Part shown: piece by piece, positions 53,450 to 62,396 of the stretch
Layout of the letters: each line of letters starts with the position of its first letter
Numbering within the stretch: position 1 is the stretch's first letter
NCBI RefSeq assembly: GCF_000566685.1
Contig: NZ_AZQN01000003.1
Location: forward strand, 186,001-250,000
DNA length: 64,000 bases
Source: Dyadobacter tibetensis Y620-1
Lineage (GTDB): Bacteria > Bacteroidota > Bacteroidia > Cytophagales > Spirosomataceae
Direction: 5' to 3'
Notes under the pieces: model-generated
Told to the model about the DNA's origin: nothing
Seen by the model: the letters and a program-made list of their open reading frames with translations, nothing else
Databases searched by the model: none
Translations under genes and position numbers: made by a program

Positions 53450-55723
53450 TTAGTTGATTTTGACAAATGGCAATGAAATCTTTTGCCCCGTATTGTACAG
53501 GAGCTGAAGGGTATATTGATCTTCAGGAAGTTGCTGTATATTGATTTCTGCGGTATCGGATTTTCCTGGCCGGTTTACTATCTGGCCACTCTTATTGAAA
53601 ATTTGAATTTCCGAAACCTGGCTCCATGTGGCATCCTCGATCTTCAAGAAGGCACGCGCCGGGTTGGGGTAAAGAACGGGACCGGAATCGGGAGAAAACA
53701 GTACGGCCAGCAGTCGGCTGTAGGCATATGAGCCGTCTGCATCTACCATTTTAAGGCGATAAATATTTTCGCCCAATTGTGGTTGGTGATCGACAAACTG
53801 ATAGTTCTGCTGAGATACATGGGAAACTCCGGTGCTGGATATATTGCCAATGACATACCAAGATTTGTCGGCATTCATTTTTTCTATCTCAAACCGATCA
53901 CTATTAATTTCCTGGGCGGTTTTCCAATGAAGCTTTACCTTTGTTTCTTCCACCTGGCCTTCAAAAGTTATCAGCGTTACAGGAAGAGGCTGGCTAACTT
54001 TGAGCGAAGTGGTCATATTCTGTTGGGGGCATCCGCTTCGGTTAATCTGCGTGGTATACGTGTAAATGCCTTCCGCGGAGGGGGCCGTAAAGGTAATAGA
54101 TGATCCGACTACGTTATTGACACCGGCTCCATCCCATTTGAGAAACACCCGATCGCACTCTTCCCCTTGGCATGTTGGTTTTATCGTAACGGTTTCTCCA
54201 GGTTTTACCGGCTGAAGGGTTTGCTGATTTACTACAAAGTTACATGGTAAATAGGGGTCGGTATTCCATACATTATCCCAGTACCCATAATCCTGCATTT
54301 TAATAGAAACAGGATTCACATCACTGGAGGCCCAATTTCCCCCACCTTGATTATACCAGTCATCAAATAAATATCGGTCATTAAAAACCTCAGGAAAAAT
54401 ATTAGCATCCCGTGCAGCCTTCCTCGCAGGCGGACTATAAGGTTGCATAATATATTTGGCTTTTACTGTAGCCAAAGCTCTGGATACATAGCTCATTTGA
54501 GCGTCATGAAAGTGCATAGCCAAATGCACATAATTGACTCCATGCTTAAAGGCTCTGTCTATCCACTCATCGGCTAAGGCCGGATCTAGGGTTTGCTGTC
54601 CCTTAGGCTCTCCTAAGTCTTCCGGGTCGAATTCTATCGCAGCAATTTTATTAGGGGCCGAACCTTTGATGACATCTACCCCGGAAATTTTACGCCATAA
54701 ATCATATTGATTGGTGCCGTCTGAAGTATATACGCCATCGGCTAGATCTAGAGCGAGAGGTACAGAGCTGGTGTGCATATGGCGCACGTTGCCTTGTCCC
54801 CCTCCTAAATCCGAGATGAAATACAGGACCTTCAGGGTTGAACTATGGCTCTTTACCAGACTGTGAAACTCTTTAAACATACGTAAGAGTCCCCACGCAG
54901 CAAATCGGTGGAAATCCCGACCCATATCCGTGTTCCAGTAGGTATCTCCTGGCAATGGCGCCGACTGACGCTCATAGGAGGTGCTGCCCCAGGTAATTTT
55001 ATCCTGCCCGGGATACCGTTTCTTCAGGAAGGTATCTCTCCAGGACTGGCTGGATGCGTTCTCGTATAAACCTACATAGGTGGTATTATTGACGATCAGA
55101 TTAGGTGCCAGATATTCTTCAGAGGCACTATTGCCCATCTGAACGTAAAGGATGTTTTTGTAATAAGGTTTTATGCTTTTCAAGGCATCATCAACAAAGG
55201 CCAGAAATTTATTCTTGGTTTGATCGGAATACATGGAAGGGCAGGTGAAGGCAATCATCTGTTGTACCGCACTTCCATTGGAGGTTCTGGCGACTTCATC
55301 CTGAGAGAGATAGCTGTCGTTCCAGTAGCCCGGTCTTTGGTAGGGGAAATGTAGGGCTACTTTCATTCCCGGTTTCAGGTTGATGATGGCCGCTACAGCC
55401 TGGGCAAGCTTATCACCTGAATACTGTCCCTGAATGGGCTCATATTGATTCCATTCGATATGCAGCCTGACACAGGTAACTGAAGCATCCTGGCCTAAGT
55501 AGGTTAGCTGAGCAAATTTATTAATATACTGCCATTGGTTGGGGTTTATTCCATTGTCACTGTTTCGATCAAAGCCGTATCCGGTAGTATTTAAAACAAT
55601 TTCCCTCTGAGCTTTTACGTCAATAATACCCAGACAGGAGATAAGAATAAATACCATGATAGTTCGAAGGCAGACCTTGAGCAGGTTCGAATGACCTGTG
55701 CCGTTTTGGTAAAAATTTCCCAT
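53450..55723 (-). CDS. T9SS-exported glycosidase-like protein of uncertain family
   Basis: This 757-residue protein has a hydrophobic export signal (ending about residue 39, IIDVKAQ) and a barrel-like domain (about 45-480) resembling clan A glycosidases or beta-galactosidases: VTCVRLHIEWNQYEPIQGQY and ILYVQMGNSASEEYLAP. The usual Asn-Glu catalytic acid pair is absent there. An Ig-like module (about 530-610) and a fibronectin-like piece (LPVTLITFEGQ, VKLHWKTAQEINSDRFEIEK) precede a T9SS type A domain (VLYPNPARAF). Enzyme activity and substrate cannot be assigned. Confidence 0.7.
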   Translation of the reverse strand: MGNFYQNGTGHSNLLKVCLRTIMVFILISCLGIIDVKAQREIVLNTTGYGFDRNSDNGINPNQWQYINKFAQLTYLGQDASVTCVRLHIEWNQYEPIQGQYSGDKLAQAVAAIINLKPGMKVALHFPYQRPGYWNDSYLSQDEVARTSNGSAVQQMIAFTCPSMYSDQTKNKFLAFVDDALKSIKPYYKNILYVQMGNSASEEYLAPNLIVNNTTYVGLYENASSQSWRDTFLKKRYPGQDKITWGSTSYERQSAPLPGDTYWNTDMGRDFHRFAAWGLLRMFKEFHSLVKSHSSTLKVLYFISDLGGGQGNVRHMHTSSVPLALDLADGVYTSDGTNQYDLWRKISGVDVIKGSAPNKIAAIEFDPEDLGEPKGQQTLDPALADEWIDRAFKHGVNYVHLAMHFHDAQMSYVSRALATVKAKYIMQPYSPPARKAARDANIFPEVFNDRYLFDDWYNQGGGNWASSDVNPVSIKMQDYGYWDNVWNTDPYLPCNFVVNQQTLQPVKPGETVTIKPTCQGEECDRVFLKWDGAGVNNVVGSSITFTAPSAEGIYTYTTQINRSGCPQQNMTTSLKVSQPLPVTLITFEGQVEETKVKLHWKTAQEINSDRFEIEKMNADKSWYVIGNISSTGVSHVSQQNYQFVDHQPQLGENIYRLKMVDADGSYAYSRLLAVLFSPDSGPVLYPNPARAFLKIEDATWSQVSEIQIFNKSGQIVNRPGKSDTAEINIQQLPEDQYTLQLLYNTGQKISLPFVKIN

Positions 55724-56012
55724 GAAAAAATGTTGAAAACTAAAGAATATGCTAATAGAAAAGGATATGAGTTGCTAAACAATTGGCTAAACTGTGTCTT
55801 GAATATTCAAAAAAGAAGAGGGGTGCATGTAGGATTTATTTATCCTGATTTTCAAAAGTATAAAAGAATTGCGACAAAAGATATTAATTACTTTAAATTT
55901 AACCTAGAATTAAAGTAGGATGGATAGTAGAGCATATACTAGCATGCCTAAGGGTATTCTAGTATTAATTTATTTGCTAAATGGAATTGAGGTGGATTCA
56001 CTGCTATGATGC
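55724..56012. other. AT-rich intergenic region, nothing recognised
   Basis: This is an AT-rich region between the start of the glycosidase-like gene and the terminator of ettA; the two genes are on the same strand. A short plus-strand open frame overlaps the start of the glycosidase-like gene but lacks coding character. No repeats, RNA genes or strong promoter boxes are seen. Confidence 0.4.
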
Positions 56013-56048
56013 AAAAAAAAGGCAGCCCAATTTCTGGGCTGCCTTTTA
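56013..56048 (-). terminator. Terminator of ettA
   Basis: AAAAGGCAGCCCA paired with TGGGCTGCCTTTT forms a 13-bp stem with a 6-nt loop; on the minus strand it is followed by a T run. It lies 77 nt after the ettA stop. Confidence 0.85.
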
Positions 56049-56124
56049 CGATATTATATAATATCGGAGATGCAAAAGCAAGGGGAAAGCGGGTGTTTAT
56101 GGCATTCCCTATTCCAACTTGGTC

Positions 56125-57792
56125 TTATACTAGTTTTTTGTATTTGATCCGGGTTGGAGTCGCTTCCGTGCCGAGGCGTTTCTTCCGGTTTATTTCGTAT
56201 TCTGAAAAATTTCCTTCGAACCAGTAGACCTGTGAGTCACCCTCAAATGCAAGGATATGTGTTGCCACACGATCGAGGAACCACCGGTCGTGGGAGATGA
56301 TTACGGCGCATCCTGCAAAATTCTCAAGACCTTCTTCCAGAGCCCTGAGCGTATTCACATCCAGATCGTTGGTGGGTTCATCGAGAAGGAGGAGGTTTCC
56401 ACCTTCCTTAAGCGTCATGGCAAGATGGACCCGGTTTCTTTCTCCACCCGACAAGGTTGCCACTTTTTTCTCCTGATCACCTCCTGAGAAGTTAAATCGG
56501 CTCACGTAGGCCCGAGCATTGGTTTGTTTTCCTCCCAGCATTACCCAGTCGTTTCCGTCTGCAATGTTCTGATAAACCGTTTTCTCTTGATCGAGCTGGT
56601 CGTGTTCCTGATCTACATAGGCCAGCTGTACGGTATCGCCCACTTCGAAATGTCCGGAGGTGGGTTTAAGCTGTCCGGTAATAAGCTTAAAGAGGGTTGT
56701 TTTACCGGCTCCGTTGGGTCCGATTATTCCCACAATTCCTGCGGGAGGCAGGGCGAAATTCAGGTCTTCGTAGAGCAAACGGTCGCCGAAGGCCATGGAC
56801 ACTCCATGTGCTTCTATAACCTTGTTGCCCAAACGGGGGCCGGCCGGGATAAATATCTCCAATTTGTCTTCTTTGGATTTAGTCTCTTCTCCCAGTAGTT
56901 TTTCATAAGCACCCAAACGAGCCTTTGATTTGGCTTGACGAGCCTTAGGTGCCATACGCACCCACTCCAACTCGCGTTGAAGGGTCTTTTGCCTCTTGGA
57001 TTCGGTTTTTTCTTCTTTCTGGAGCCGTTCTTGCTTTTGCTCTAGCCAGGAGGTATAATTTCCTTTCCAAGGAATACCTTCGCCCCGGTCGAGTTCCAGG
57101 ATCCAGCCCGCCACGTTATCGAGGAAGTAACGATCGTGAGTTACTGCAATTACGGTGCCTTTATATTGTCGCAAATGCTCTTCTAGCCAAAGAACGGATT
57201 CTGCATCCAAATGGTTGGTAGGTTCATCGAGTAGGAGTACATCGGGCTGGCGCAGCAGGAGCCGGCATAAGGCTACCCGGCGTTTTTCACCTCCCGAGAG
57301 GGTCGATACCAGCGTGTCTGAGGGAGGACAACGCAGGGCATCCATAGCGATTTCCAGTCGGTTGTCCAGATTCCAGGCGTCTGTGGCATCCAGTTTTTCC
57401 TGGACTTCACCCTGGCGGGCAAGAAGTTTGTCGAAGTCGGGGTCTTCACCACCAAATGCCTCGTTGATTTCTTCAAACTCTTTTAACAAATCAACAATTT
57501 CTTGTACACCTTCTTCGACGACTTCGCGAACGGTTTTTTGTGGATCCAGAATTGGCTCTTGCTCGAGCATGCCTACCGAATAGCCGGGAGAAAATACCAC
57601 ATCGCCTTGAATATCTTTGTCAATACCAGCTATAATGCGCAGAAGGGTAGATTTTCCGGATCCATTGAGGCCGAGCACTCCAATTTTTGCACCATAAAAA
57701 AATGATAAATAAATGTTTTTGATAATATGTCGGTTAGGTGGAATCACCTTACTCACCCCAGACATCGAGAAAATAATGGTTTCGTTACTCAT
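56125..57792 (-). CDS. ettA: Energy-dependent translational throttle protein EttA (ABC-F)
   Basis: This 555-residue soluble ABC-F protein gates translation initiation according to the ADP/ATP ratio. Two ABC domains are present: Walker A GLNGSGKST, signature LSGGEKRR, Walker B LLLDEPTNHLD; and GPNGAGKTT, LSGGERNR, LLLDEPTNDLD. The start MSNETIIFSMSGVSKVIPPN and the arm/linker sequence are highly characteristic of EttA rather than Uup. It is divergent from the DUF349 gene, 69 nt apart. Confidence 0.96.
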   Translation of the reverse strand: MSNETIIFSMSGVSKVIPPNRHIIKNIYLSFFYGAKIGVLGLNGSGKSTLLRIIAGIDKDIQGDVVFSPGYSVGMLEQEPILDPQKTVREVVEEGVQEIVDLLKEFEEINEAFGGEDPDFDKLLARQGEVQEKLDATDAWNLDNRLEIAMDALRCPPSDTLVSTLSGGEKRRVALCRLLLRQPDVLLLDEPTNHLDAESVLWLEEHLRQYKGTVIAVTHDRYFLDNVAGWILELDRGEGIPWKGNYTSWLEQKQERLQKEEKTESKRQKTLQRELEWVRMAPKARQAKSKARLGAYEKLLGEETKSKEDKLEIFIPAGPRLGNKVIEAHGVSMAFGDRLLYEDLNFALPPAGIVGIIGPNGAGKTTLFKLITGQLKPTSGHFEVGDTVQLAYVDQEHDQLDQEKTVYQNIADGNDWVMLGGKQTNARAYVSRFNFSGGDQEKKVATLSGGERNRVHLAMTLKEGGNLLLLDEPTNDLDVNTLRALEEGLENFAGCAVIISHDRWFLDRVATHILAFEGDSQVYWFEGNFSEYEINRKKRLGTEATPTRIKYKKLV

Positions 57793-57861
57793 TTTTTAGT
57801 TAATTTGTGCGTAACAAATATCGTTATATATTCCCTACACTTAGCAGATAAAATTGAAATA

Positions 57862-59139
57862 ATGGAAAATGCCACGTTGAATGATGAATACGGCTATGTC
57901 TTAGACAGCAAAGTATTTTTAAAAGGTTATCTGGAATTTCCAGACAGGCAAATTGGAGAAGTAAAAAGGACGGAACAAGAAGCGATCGATTATTTCAAGA
58001 ATCGATTCAATATTGTCCTTAACAAGGTTGAACTGCTTGAAAAAGAGATAGATGAGGCCCAAAACAAGGGCTCTTATCTTACGAAGCTGATTCAACTACA
58101 GCGGAAGCTGAAAACCTTTGACGCTTTGGGTGATTTTATCCCCCTGCTTAAGCGTTTGGAAGAAAAGGAGGTGTATCTTAAGAGCTTAATTGGTGTTAAC
58201 CAGTTAAAAAATCTCGAGATTAAAAGGGCTTTAATTGAAGATGTTAAGGCTGCTGCCGCCATTGAAGATTATGCCGAAGCCACTGAAGAAATTCAACAGG
58301 TAAAGGCAAAATGGATCCGTACGGGTCCTGTCGAAAAAGAATTTCAAGAAGAGGTAGAGTCTAGTTTTCAGGAAATTTTAGATAATTTCTTCCAAAAAAG
58401 AAGGGATTATTTCGACGAGCAGAACAGGATTAATCAGGAGCGTATCGATCAGTATGAGGCTTTAATTAAACAGACTAAAACCTTGAGCTATGCCAAGGAT
58501 TTAGATGAGGCTTATCACAAGGCTAGAGAAATTCGCAGTGCTTGGAATAATGTAGGAGAGGTTCCTCCGAAGCGCTTTTTCAAAGTTAATAAGGCTTATC
58601 GGCACTTCCTTAAGTTGTTTTATGATAAATATAACCTCGCCAAGGGCATAGAGCCAAAGGTACGGGTAGATCCCCGTGTACTAGAGCAGCAGAAATTGCT
58701 TCAGGAGGCAGAGCAGCTACTACGTCAGCCCAATATAGTTGCCGCCGCGGGAGAGGCCAAAGTCCTGCTTAGCAAATGGAAAGAAATAAAAATTCCCTAT
58801 AAGCTCGTTGACAAGGAGGTAGCTGAGCGTTTCCGGATGGTATGTGATAAAATATTTGAGTTAAGCTATTTAGCGCGGGTAATTTCTCGTAAATATCCGG
58901 CCTTTGAGCTGAAGAGCCAGGAGGAGCAGTTGCGCACCAAGCATCGAGAACTAGAATGGCTGGCCAAGCGGGAGAAAAGCGATCTTGAATTTGCTATTCT
59001 GGAGTTTGACCGGACTGCGACCGGAGATATGGATATCGACAAACCCGCAATGGGACGTATCAATATCCAGAAGCGCAAAGTGGCTATGAAAGAAAGGATC
59101 CTGTCTGAGTTTGAGCGCAAACTGAAATCCTTAAGTTAA
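57862..59139 (+). CDS. DUF349 domain protein
   Basis: This 425-residue, predominantly helical, charged cytosolic protein contains DUF349 repeats (RDYFDEQNRINQERIDQYEA, AWNNVGEVPPKRFFKVNKAY, FLKLFYDKYNLAK). The biochemical function of the family is unknown. ATG 57862 (MENATLNDEYGYV) is preferred over an upstream ATG at 57727, which would run into the divergent ettA gene. It ends 1 nt from the end of the convergent LacI gene. Confidence 0.88.
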   Translation: MENATLNDEYGYVLDSKVFLKGYLEFPDRQIGEVKRTEQEAIDYFKNRFNIVLNKVELLEKEIDEAQNKGSYLTKLIQLQRKLKTFDALGDFIPLLKRLEEKEVYLKSLIGVNQLKNLEIKRALIEDVKAAAAIEDYAEATEEIQQVKAKWIRTGPVEKEFQEEVESSFQEILDNFFQKRRDYFDEQNRINQERIDQYEALIKQTKTLSYAKDLDEAYHKAREIRSAWNNVGEVPPKRFFKVNKAYRHFLKLFYDKYNLAKGIEPKVRVDPRVLEQQKLLQEAEQLLRQPNIVAAAGEAKVLLSKWKEIKIPYKLVDKEVAERFRMVCDKIFELSYLARVISRKYPAFELKSQEEQLRTKHRELEWLAKREKSDLEFAILEFDRTATGDMDIDKPAMGRINIQKRKVAMKERILSEFERKLKSLS

Positions 59140-59140
59140 T

Positions 59141-60163
59141 TTACTTGCGAAGGGACGACCCTTGTATAATGAGATTTGAAGGTAATACCCTGGTTTCGAA
59201 AGAGACTGGGGTATTATTGCTTTCTATCAGATCTAGGAGCAAAGAGGTAGCCTGCTGCCCCATTTCGAACGAGGGCTGGGTGACGGAACTAACCGGCGGT
59301 GCCATAAGCTTGGACATGGCCAGATCACAAAAACCGATTACTGCTACATCATCGGGCATCCGATACCCCAATTGGCGCAGGGCTAGATGTATGCCTATGG
59401 TGATACGCTCACTGGCTCCGAAAATAGCATCGGGGCGGTCCCGCATGGCCATCAGCTGATAGGTGCGTTCCGTTCCTCCCGCCTGGGTAATTTCTGAATA
59501 GAGCATCCATTCATCGCGTATTTCAATGTCGTGCTTCCGCAGGGCATCTAAGTATCCCTCCAGCCGGTTTCGGCTTATGGATACTTGCTGCGGACCTGCA
59601 ATATGGGCGATGCGCCGGCAGCCCTGGGCGATCAGGTGTTCTGTAGCTTCAAATGAACCCTTATAATCATCCACTCGGACCTTATGACTCGCCATACGCT
59701 CGCTTACTCGATCGAAGTAGACCACAGGAATTCCCTGCTCCTGTAGATCATTGAAATGGTCAGTATTTTCTGATTGACTGCTAATGGCCACTACCAGGCC
59801 ATCGACACGACGTTGTGCCAGGTGTTTGGTAACGGCTAACTCCCGTTCGAGCTGTTCGTGACTCTGATAGATCATCGTATGATAGCCACGACTGTAGGCA
59901 ATGTCTTCAATCCCCCCGATTACGGAAGAATAAAAACGGTTGGCTATATCAGGAACGATCACTCCTATTGTCTGAGTCTTATTTTTTAATAAACTCAGGG
60001 CAATAGGATTGGGAGCATATTGCAGCTCTTCAGCCAATTCGAGCACTCTCTTTTTGGTTTCTTCACTTATTTCTGAACTGTCCCGCAAGGCCCGGGATAC
60101 CGTTGACTTGGAAACATGGAGAATTCTGGCAATTTCTTTAATCGTTACGGTAGGTCTCTTCAT
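59141..60163 (-). CDS. LacI/GalR-family transcriptional regulator
   Basis: This 340-residue regulator has an N-terminal helix-turn-helix (TIKEIARILHVSKSTVSRAL) and a hinge, then a periplasmic-binding-like effector domain (TIGVIVPDIANRFYSSVIGG, DGLVVAISSQ, RPDAIFGASERITIGIHLAL). ATG 60163 (MKRPTVTIKEIA) is preferred over an earlier ATG at 60187. It is near uxuA and uxaC, so it probably controls hexuronate catabolism and binds a uronate or an intermediate; this is inferred from context only. Confidence 0.9.
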   Translation of the reverse strand: MKRPTVTIKEIARILHVSKSTVSRALRDSSEISEETKKRVLELAEELQYAPNPIALSLLKNKTQTIGVIVPDIANRFYSSVIGGIEDIAYSRGYHTMIYQSHEQLERELAVTKHLAQRRVDGLVVAISSQSENTDHFNDLQEQGIPVVYFDRVSERMASHKVRVDDYKGSFEATEHLIAQGCRRIAHIAGPQQVSISRNRLEGYLDALRKHDIEIRDEWMLYSEITQAGGTERTYQLMAMRDRPDAIFGASERITIGIHLALRQLGYRMPDDVAVIGFCDLAMSKLMAPPVSSVTQPSFEMGQQATSLLLDLIESNNTPVSFETRVLPSNLIIQGSSLRK

Positions 60164-60230
60164 GACTGCAATAGCGGAATAGTTCAATATTTATAGATGG
60201 TCTTAAAATCGTAACAATTACAACTTGTTG

Positions 60231-60238
60231 CAAAATTA
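60231..60238 (-). promoter_or_regulatory. Candidate -7 box of the LacI regulator gene
   Basis: On the minus strand TAATTTTG lies 67 nt before the LacI start codon. A near-palindrome TACAACTTGTTGCA (60219-60232) overlaps its downstream edge and could be an autoregulatory site. No clear -33 element is seen. Confidence 0.35.
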
Positions 60239-60277
60239 CGAATTTCCTCGCTCTTGTCCCGGAAAAATTGCGCTCTT

Positions 60278-60299
60278 GGGAACGGTTCCGGGAACGGTT
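60278..60299. promoter_or_regulatory. Operator-like direct repeat with an internal palindrome
   Basis: GGGAACGGTT occurs twice at a 12-nt pitch (60278-60287 and 60290-60299). Their junction forms the inverted repeat GTTCC-G-GGAAC (60285-60295). It lies between the divergent -7 boxes of the LacI and ECF sigma genes and may be a binding site for the LacI regulator. The symmetry is seen; the function is inferred. Confidence 0.4.
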
Positions 60300-60328
60300 G
60301 CGTAAATTTATTGATTTTTTTCAAGATT

Positions 60329-60336
60329 TATTTTTG
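60329..60336 (+). promoter_or_regulatory. Candidate -7 box of the ECF sigma gene
   Basis: TATTTTTG matches TAnnTTTG and lies 101 nt before the sigma-factor ATG. The operator-like repeat sits about 30-50 nt upstream of it. Confidence 0.35.
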
Positions 60337-60437
60337 CATTACATCGATATCTGCCTTAACATAGGTACAAGATTGGAAAAGTCAATACTGTATTTCGAAA
60401 AGGCTTTCCTTGAAATTTTCAATTATTAACCTATATA

Positions 60438-61058
60438 ATGTTCTTTATGGAAGCGACTACTTTTACTCCTGCGATGATCTCTGGTGTAGGGCAAAAACAT
60501 GCCCTGGAAAGTCTATTCGGACGCGTTGTTTCGAAGGGTGATTATTATGCATTTCGTGAGTTGTTTACCAATCACTACCGTTGCTTATGCAATTATGCGA
60601 TGCGGGTGGTAGATACCCGGGAAATAGCTGAAGAAGTGGTGGCTGATGTATTCGTGAAACTTTGGAAAAATCGGGAGCAAATCGAAGTGCATACTTCTTT
60701 TCAGGCCTATATCTACCGGGCGGTACGAAATCAGGCTCTGGACTATCTCAAATTGAAACTTCACAGGCAGTACGAAAAGGAGTCACTGGAGTCGATTCAA
60801 TGGAGCATGAGCCATGCGGATCATTTTTCACCTATGGATGAATTGGCCTTTAACGAGACTTACAACCATATAGAGCGCTGCATTCAGGCTCTACCTTGCC
60901 AGTGCCAGGCAATCTTTCGTATGAGTCGTGAAGAAGGGCTTCGCTACAAAGACATCGCAGAGAAGCTTAATATTTCGGTAAAAACTGTGGAAACACAAAT
61001 GAGTCGTGCCTTGAAAGTTCTGCGTGAGCGTGTTCCTGCTCATCGCTTGGTGGCTTAA
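60438..61058 (+). CDS. ECF-type RNA polymerase sigma factor without a neighbouring anti-sigma gene
   Basis: This 206-residue sigma-70-family protein has only regions 2 and 4, the ECF layout. Region 2 is ELFTNHYRCLCNYAMRVVDT through VADVFVKLWKNRE; region 4 is LPCQCQAIFRMSREEGLRYK and IAEKLNISVKTVETQMSRAL. Bacteroidota ECF genes usually sit beside a FecR-type anti-sigma gene, but none is here; uxuA follows at 94 nt. The true start may be Met4 (60447). It may control a surface-glycan or uronate regulon, which is inferred from position. Confidence 0.9.
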   Translation: MFFMEATTFTPAMISGVGQKHALESLFGRVVSKGDYYAFRELFTNHYRCLCNYAMRVVDTREIAEEVVADVFVKLWKNREQIEVHTSFQAYIYRAVRNQALDYLKLKLHRQYEKESLESIQWSMSHADHFSPMDELAFNETYNHIERCIQALPCQCQAIFRMSREEGLRYKDIAEKLNISVKTVETQMSRALKVLRERVPAHRLVA

Positions 61059-61152
61059 ATTTGCCGGAAGAAGACTTTCAGCGGGGTTTACGCTTATATT
61101 CTGATATCTTAAAAATTACAAAACCGGGAGGTTTTTATCCTCTAATAATTAT

Positions 61153-62340
61153 ATGTCTTTAGAACAAACATGGCGCTGGTTCGGGCCCTCAGATCCGGTC
61201 TCCCTGGCTGATATACGGCAGGCAGGTGCCACAGGAATAGTCTCGGCTCTACACCATATCCCCAATGGAAAGGTATGGGAAGTGGCCGAAATTATGGAAA
61301 GAAAAAACCAGATTGAAGCGGCAGGACTTACCTGGTCGGTGGTGGAAAGCATACCCGTACATGAATCTATCAAAACGCGTACTGGGTCGTTCCAGACCTA
61401 TATAGAACATTATAAGCAGTCCTTGCTCAATCTGGGAAGCTGCGGAATCGATACCGTGTGCTATAACTTTATGCCTATTCTGGATTGGACCCGCACCGAT
61501 CTGGATGCGCCTATGAAGGATGGTTCTACGGGGCTACGATTCGATGCCACCCAGTTCGAAGCATTTGATTTGTATTTGTTAAAGAGACCCGAAGCGGAGC
61601 AAATCTATACCCCACAGCAGAAGGAAAAAGCGGCGAAATGGCTGGAAGGAGCCTCCCAGGAGGCCATAGATGGACTGGTACGCAACATCATAGCCGGACT
61701 ACCCGGCTCCGAAGAAAGTTTCGGTATAGATTCGTTCAGAGAGGTGCTCAGGACTTATCAGCATGTAGGAGATCTGGAATTACGGACACATTTGTATCAG
61801 TTCATTCAGGAAATCGGGCCCGTGGCCGTTCAGGCTGGAATCAATTTAGCAATCCATCCCGACGATCCTCCCTATCCTATTCTAGGTTTGCCAAGGGTAG
61901 TAAGCACCGAGCAAGATGCACAGATGCTTCTGAAAGCCTTCGATTACCAAAATAATGGCTTGTGTTTCTGTACGGGCTCTTACGGAGTTCGTCCCGACAA
62001 TGATCTGAGTGGGATGGTAAGCCGCATGGGTAACCGCATCCATTTTATTCACCTGCGAGCCACCCATCGGGAAGCAGACGGTAGCTTCTATGAGGCTGAT
62101 CATCTGGATGGAGATGTGGATATGTATGCGGTAATGAAGGAATTAGTTCTAGAGCAACGAAGAAGAATTAAAGAGGGACGGGCAGACCATCGGATGCCCT
62201 TCCGTCCCGACCATGGGCATCGTATGCTAGACGATCTTTCGGCTACCAAACGTACCAACCCGGGCTATACAGCCATCGGAAGACTAAGAGGCCTGGCTGA
62301 ACTTCGGGGGTTGGAATATGGAATCAACAGAAGCCTATAA
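61153..62340 (+). CDS. uxuA: Mannonate dehydratase
   Basis: This 395-residue enzyme dehydrates D-mannonate to 2-keto-3-deoxygluconate in glucuronate catabolism. The family start [55 protein letters not shown] and FHLR-type [11 protein letters not shown] are intact. The length matches E. coli UxuA. It lies upstream of uxaC, separated by a GC-rich hairpin. The uxuB oxidoreductase, which would make mannonate, is not in the window. Confidence 0.95.
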   Translation: MSLEQTWRWFGPSDPVSLADIRQAGATGIVSALHHIPNGKVWEVAEIMERKNQIEAAGLTWSVVESIPVHESIKTRTGSFQTYIEHYKQSLLNLGSCGIDTVCYNFMPILDWTRTDLDAPMKDGSTGLRFDATQFEAFDLYLLKRPEAEQIYTPQQKEKAAKWLEGASQEAIDGLVRNIIAGLPGSEESFGIDSFREVLRTYQHVGDLELRTHLYQFIQEIGPVAVQAGINLAIHPDDPPYPILGLPRVVSTEQDAQMLLKAFDYQNNGLCFCTGSYGVRPDNDLSGMVSRMGNRIHFIHLRATHREADGSFYEADHLDGDVDMYAVMKELVLEQRRRIKEGRADHRMPFRPDHGHRMLDDLSATKRTNPGYTAIGRLRGLAELRGLEYGINRSL

Positions 62341-62349
62341 AGTAATCCG

Positions 62350-62377
62350 TGCCGGGGCAAATACTTCTGCCCCGGCA
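62350..62377 (+). other. Intercistronic GC-rich hairpin between uxuA and uxaC
   Basis: TGCCGGGGCA (62350-62359), an 8-nt loop and TGCCCCGGCA (62368-62377) form a perfect 10-bp stem. No T tract follows. It may stabilise the uxuA message or partly attenuate transcription into uxaC. Confidence 0.65.
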
Positions 62378-62396
62378 TTACATCTAAATTTTATAT

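Noticed and set aside
55691..55918. Short plus-strand frame (75 codons)
   Set aside because: It overlaps the start of the secreted glycosidase-like gene on the other strand and is followed by AT-rich sequence; there is no promoter box or domain.
57727..57861. N-terminal extension of the DUF349 protein from an upstream ATG
   Set aside because: The extra 45 residues run antisense into the ettA start and look non-conserved; ATG 57862 gives a normal start.
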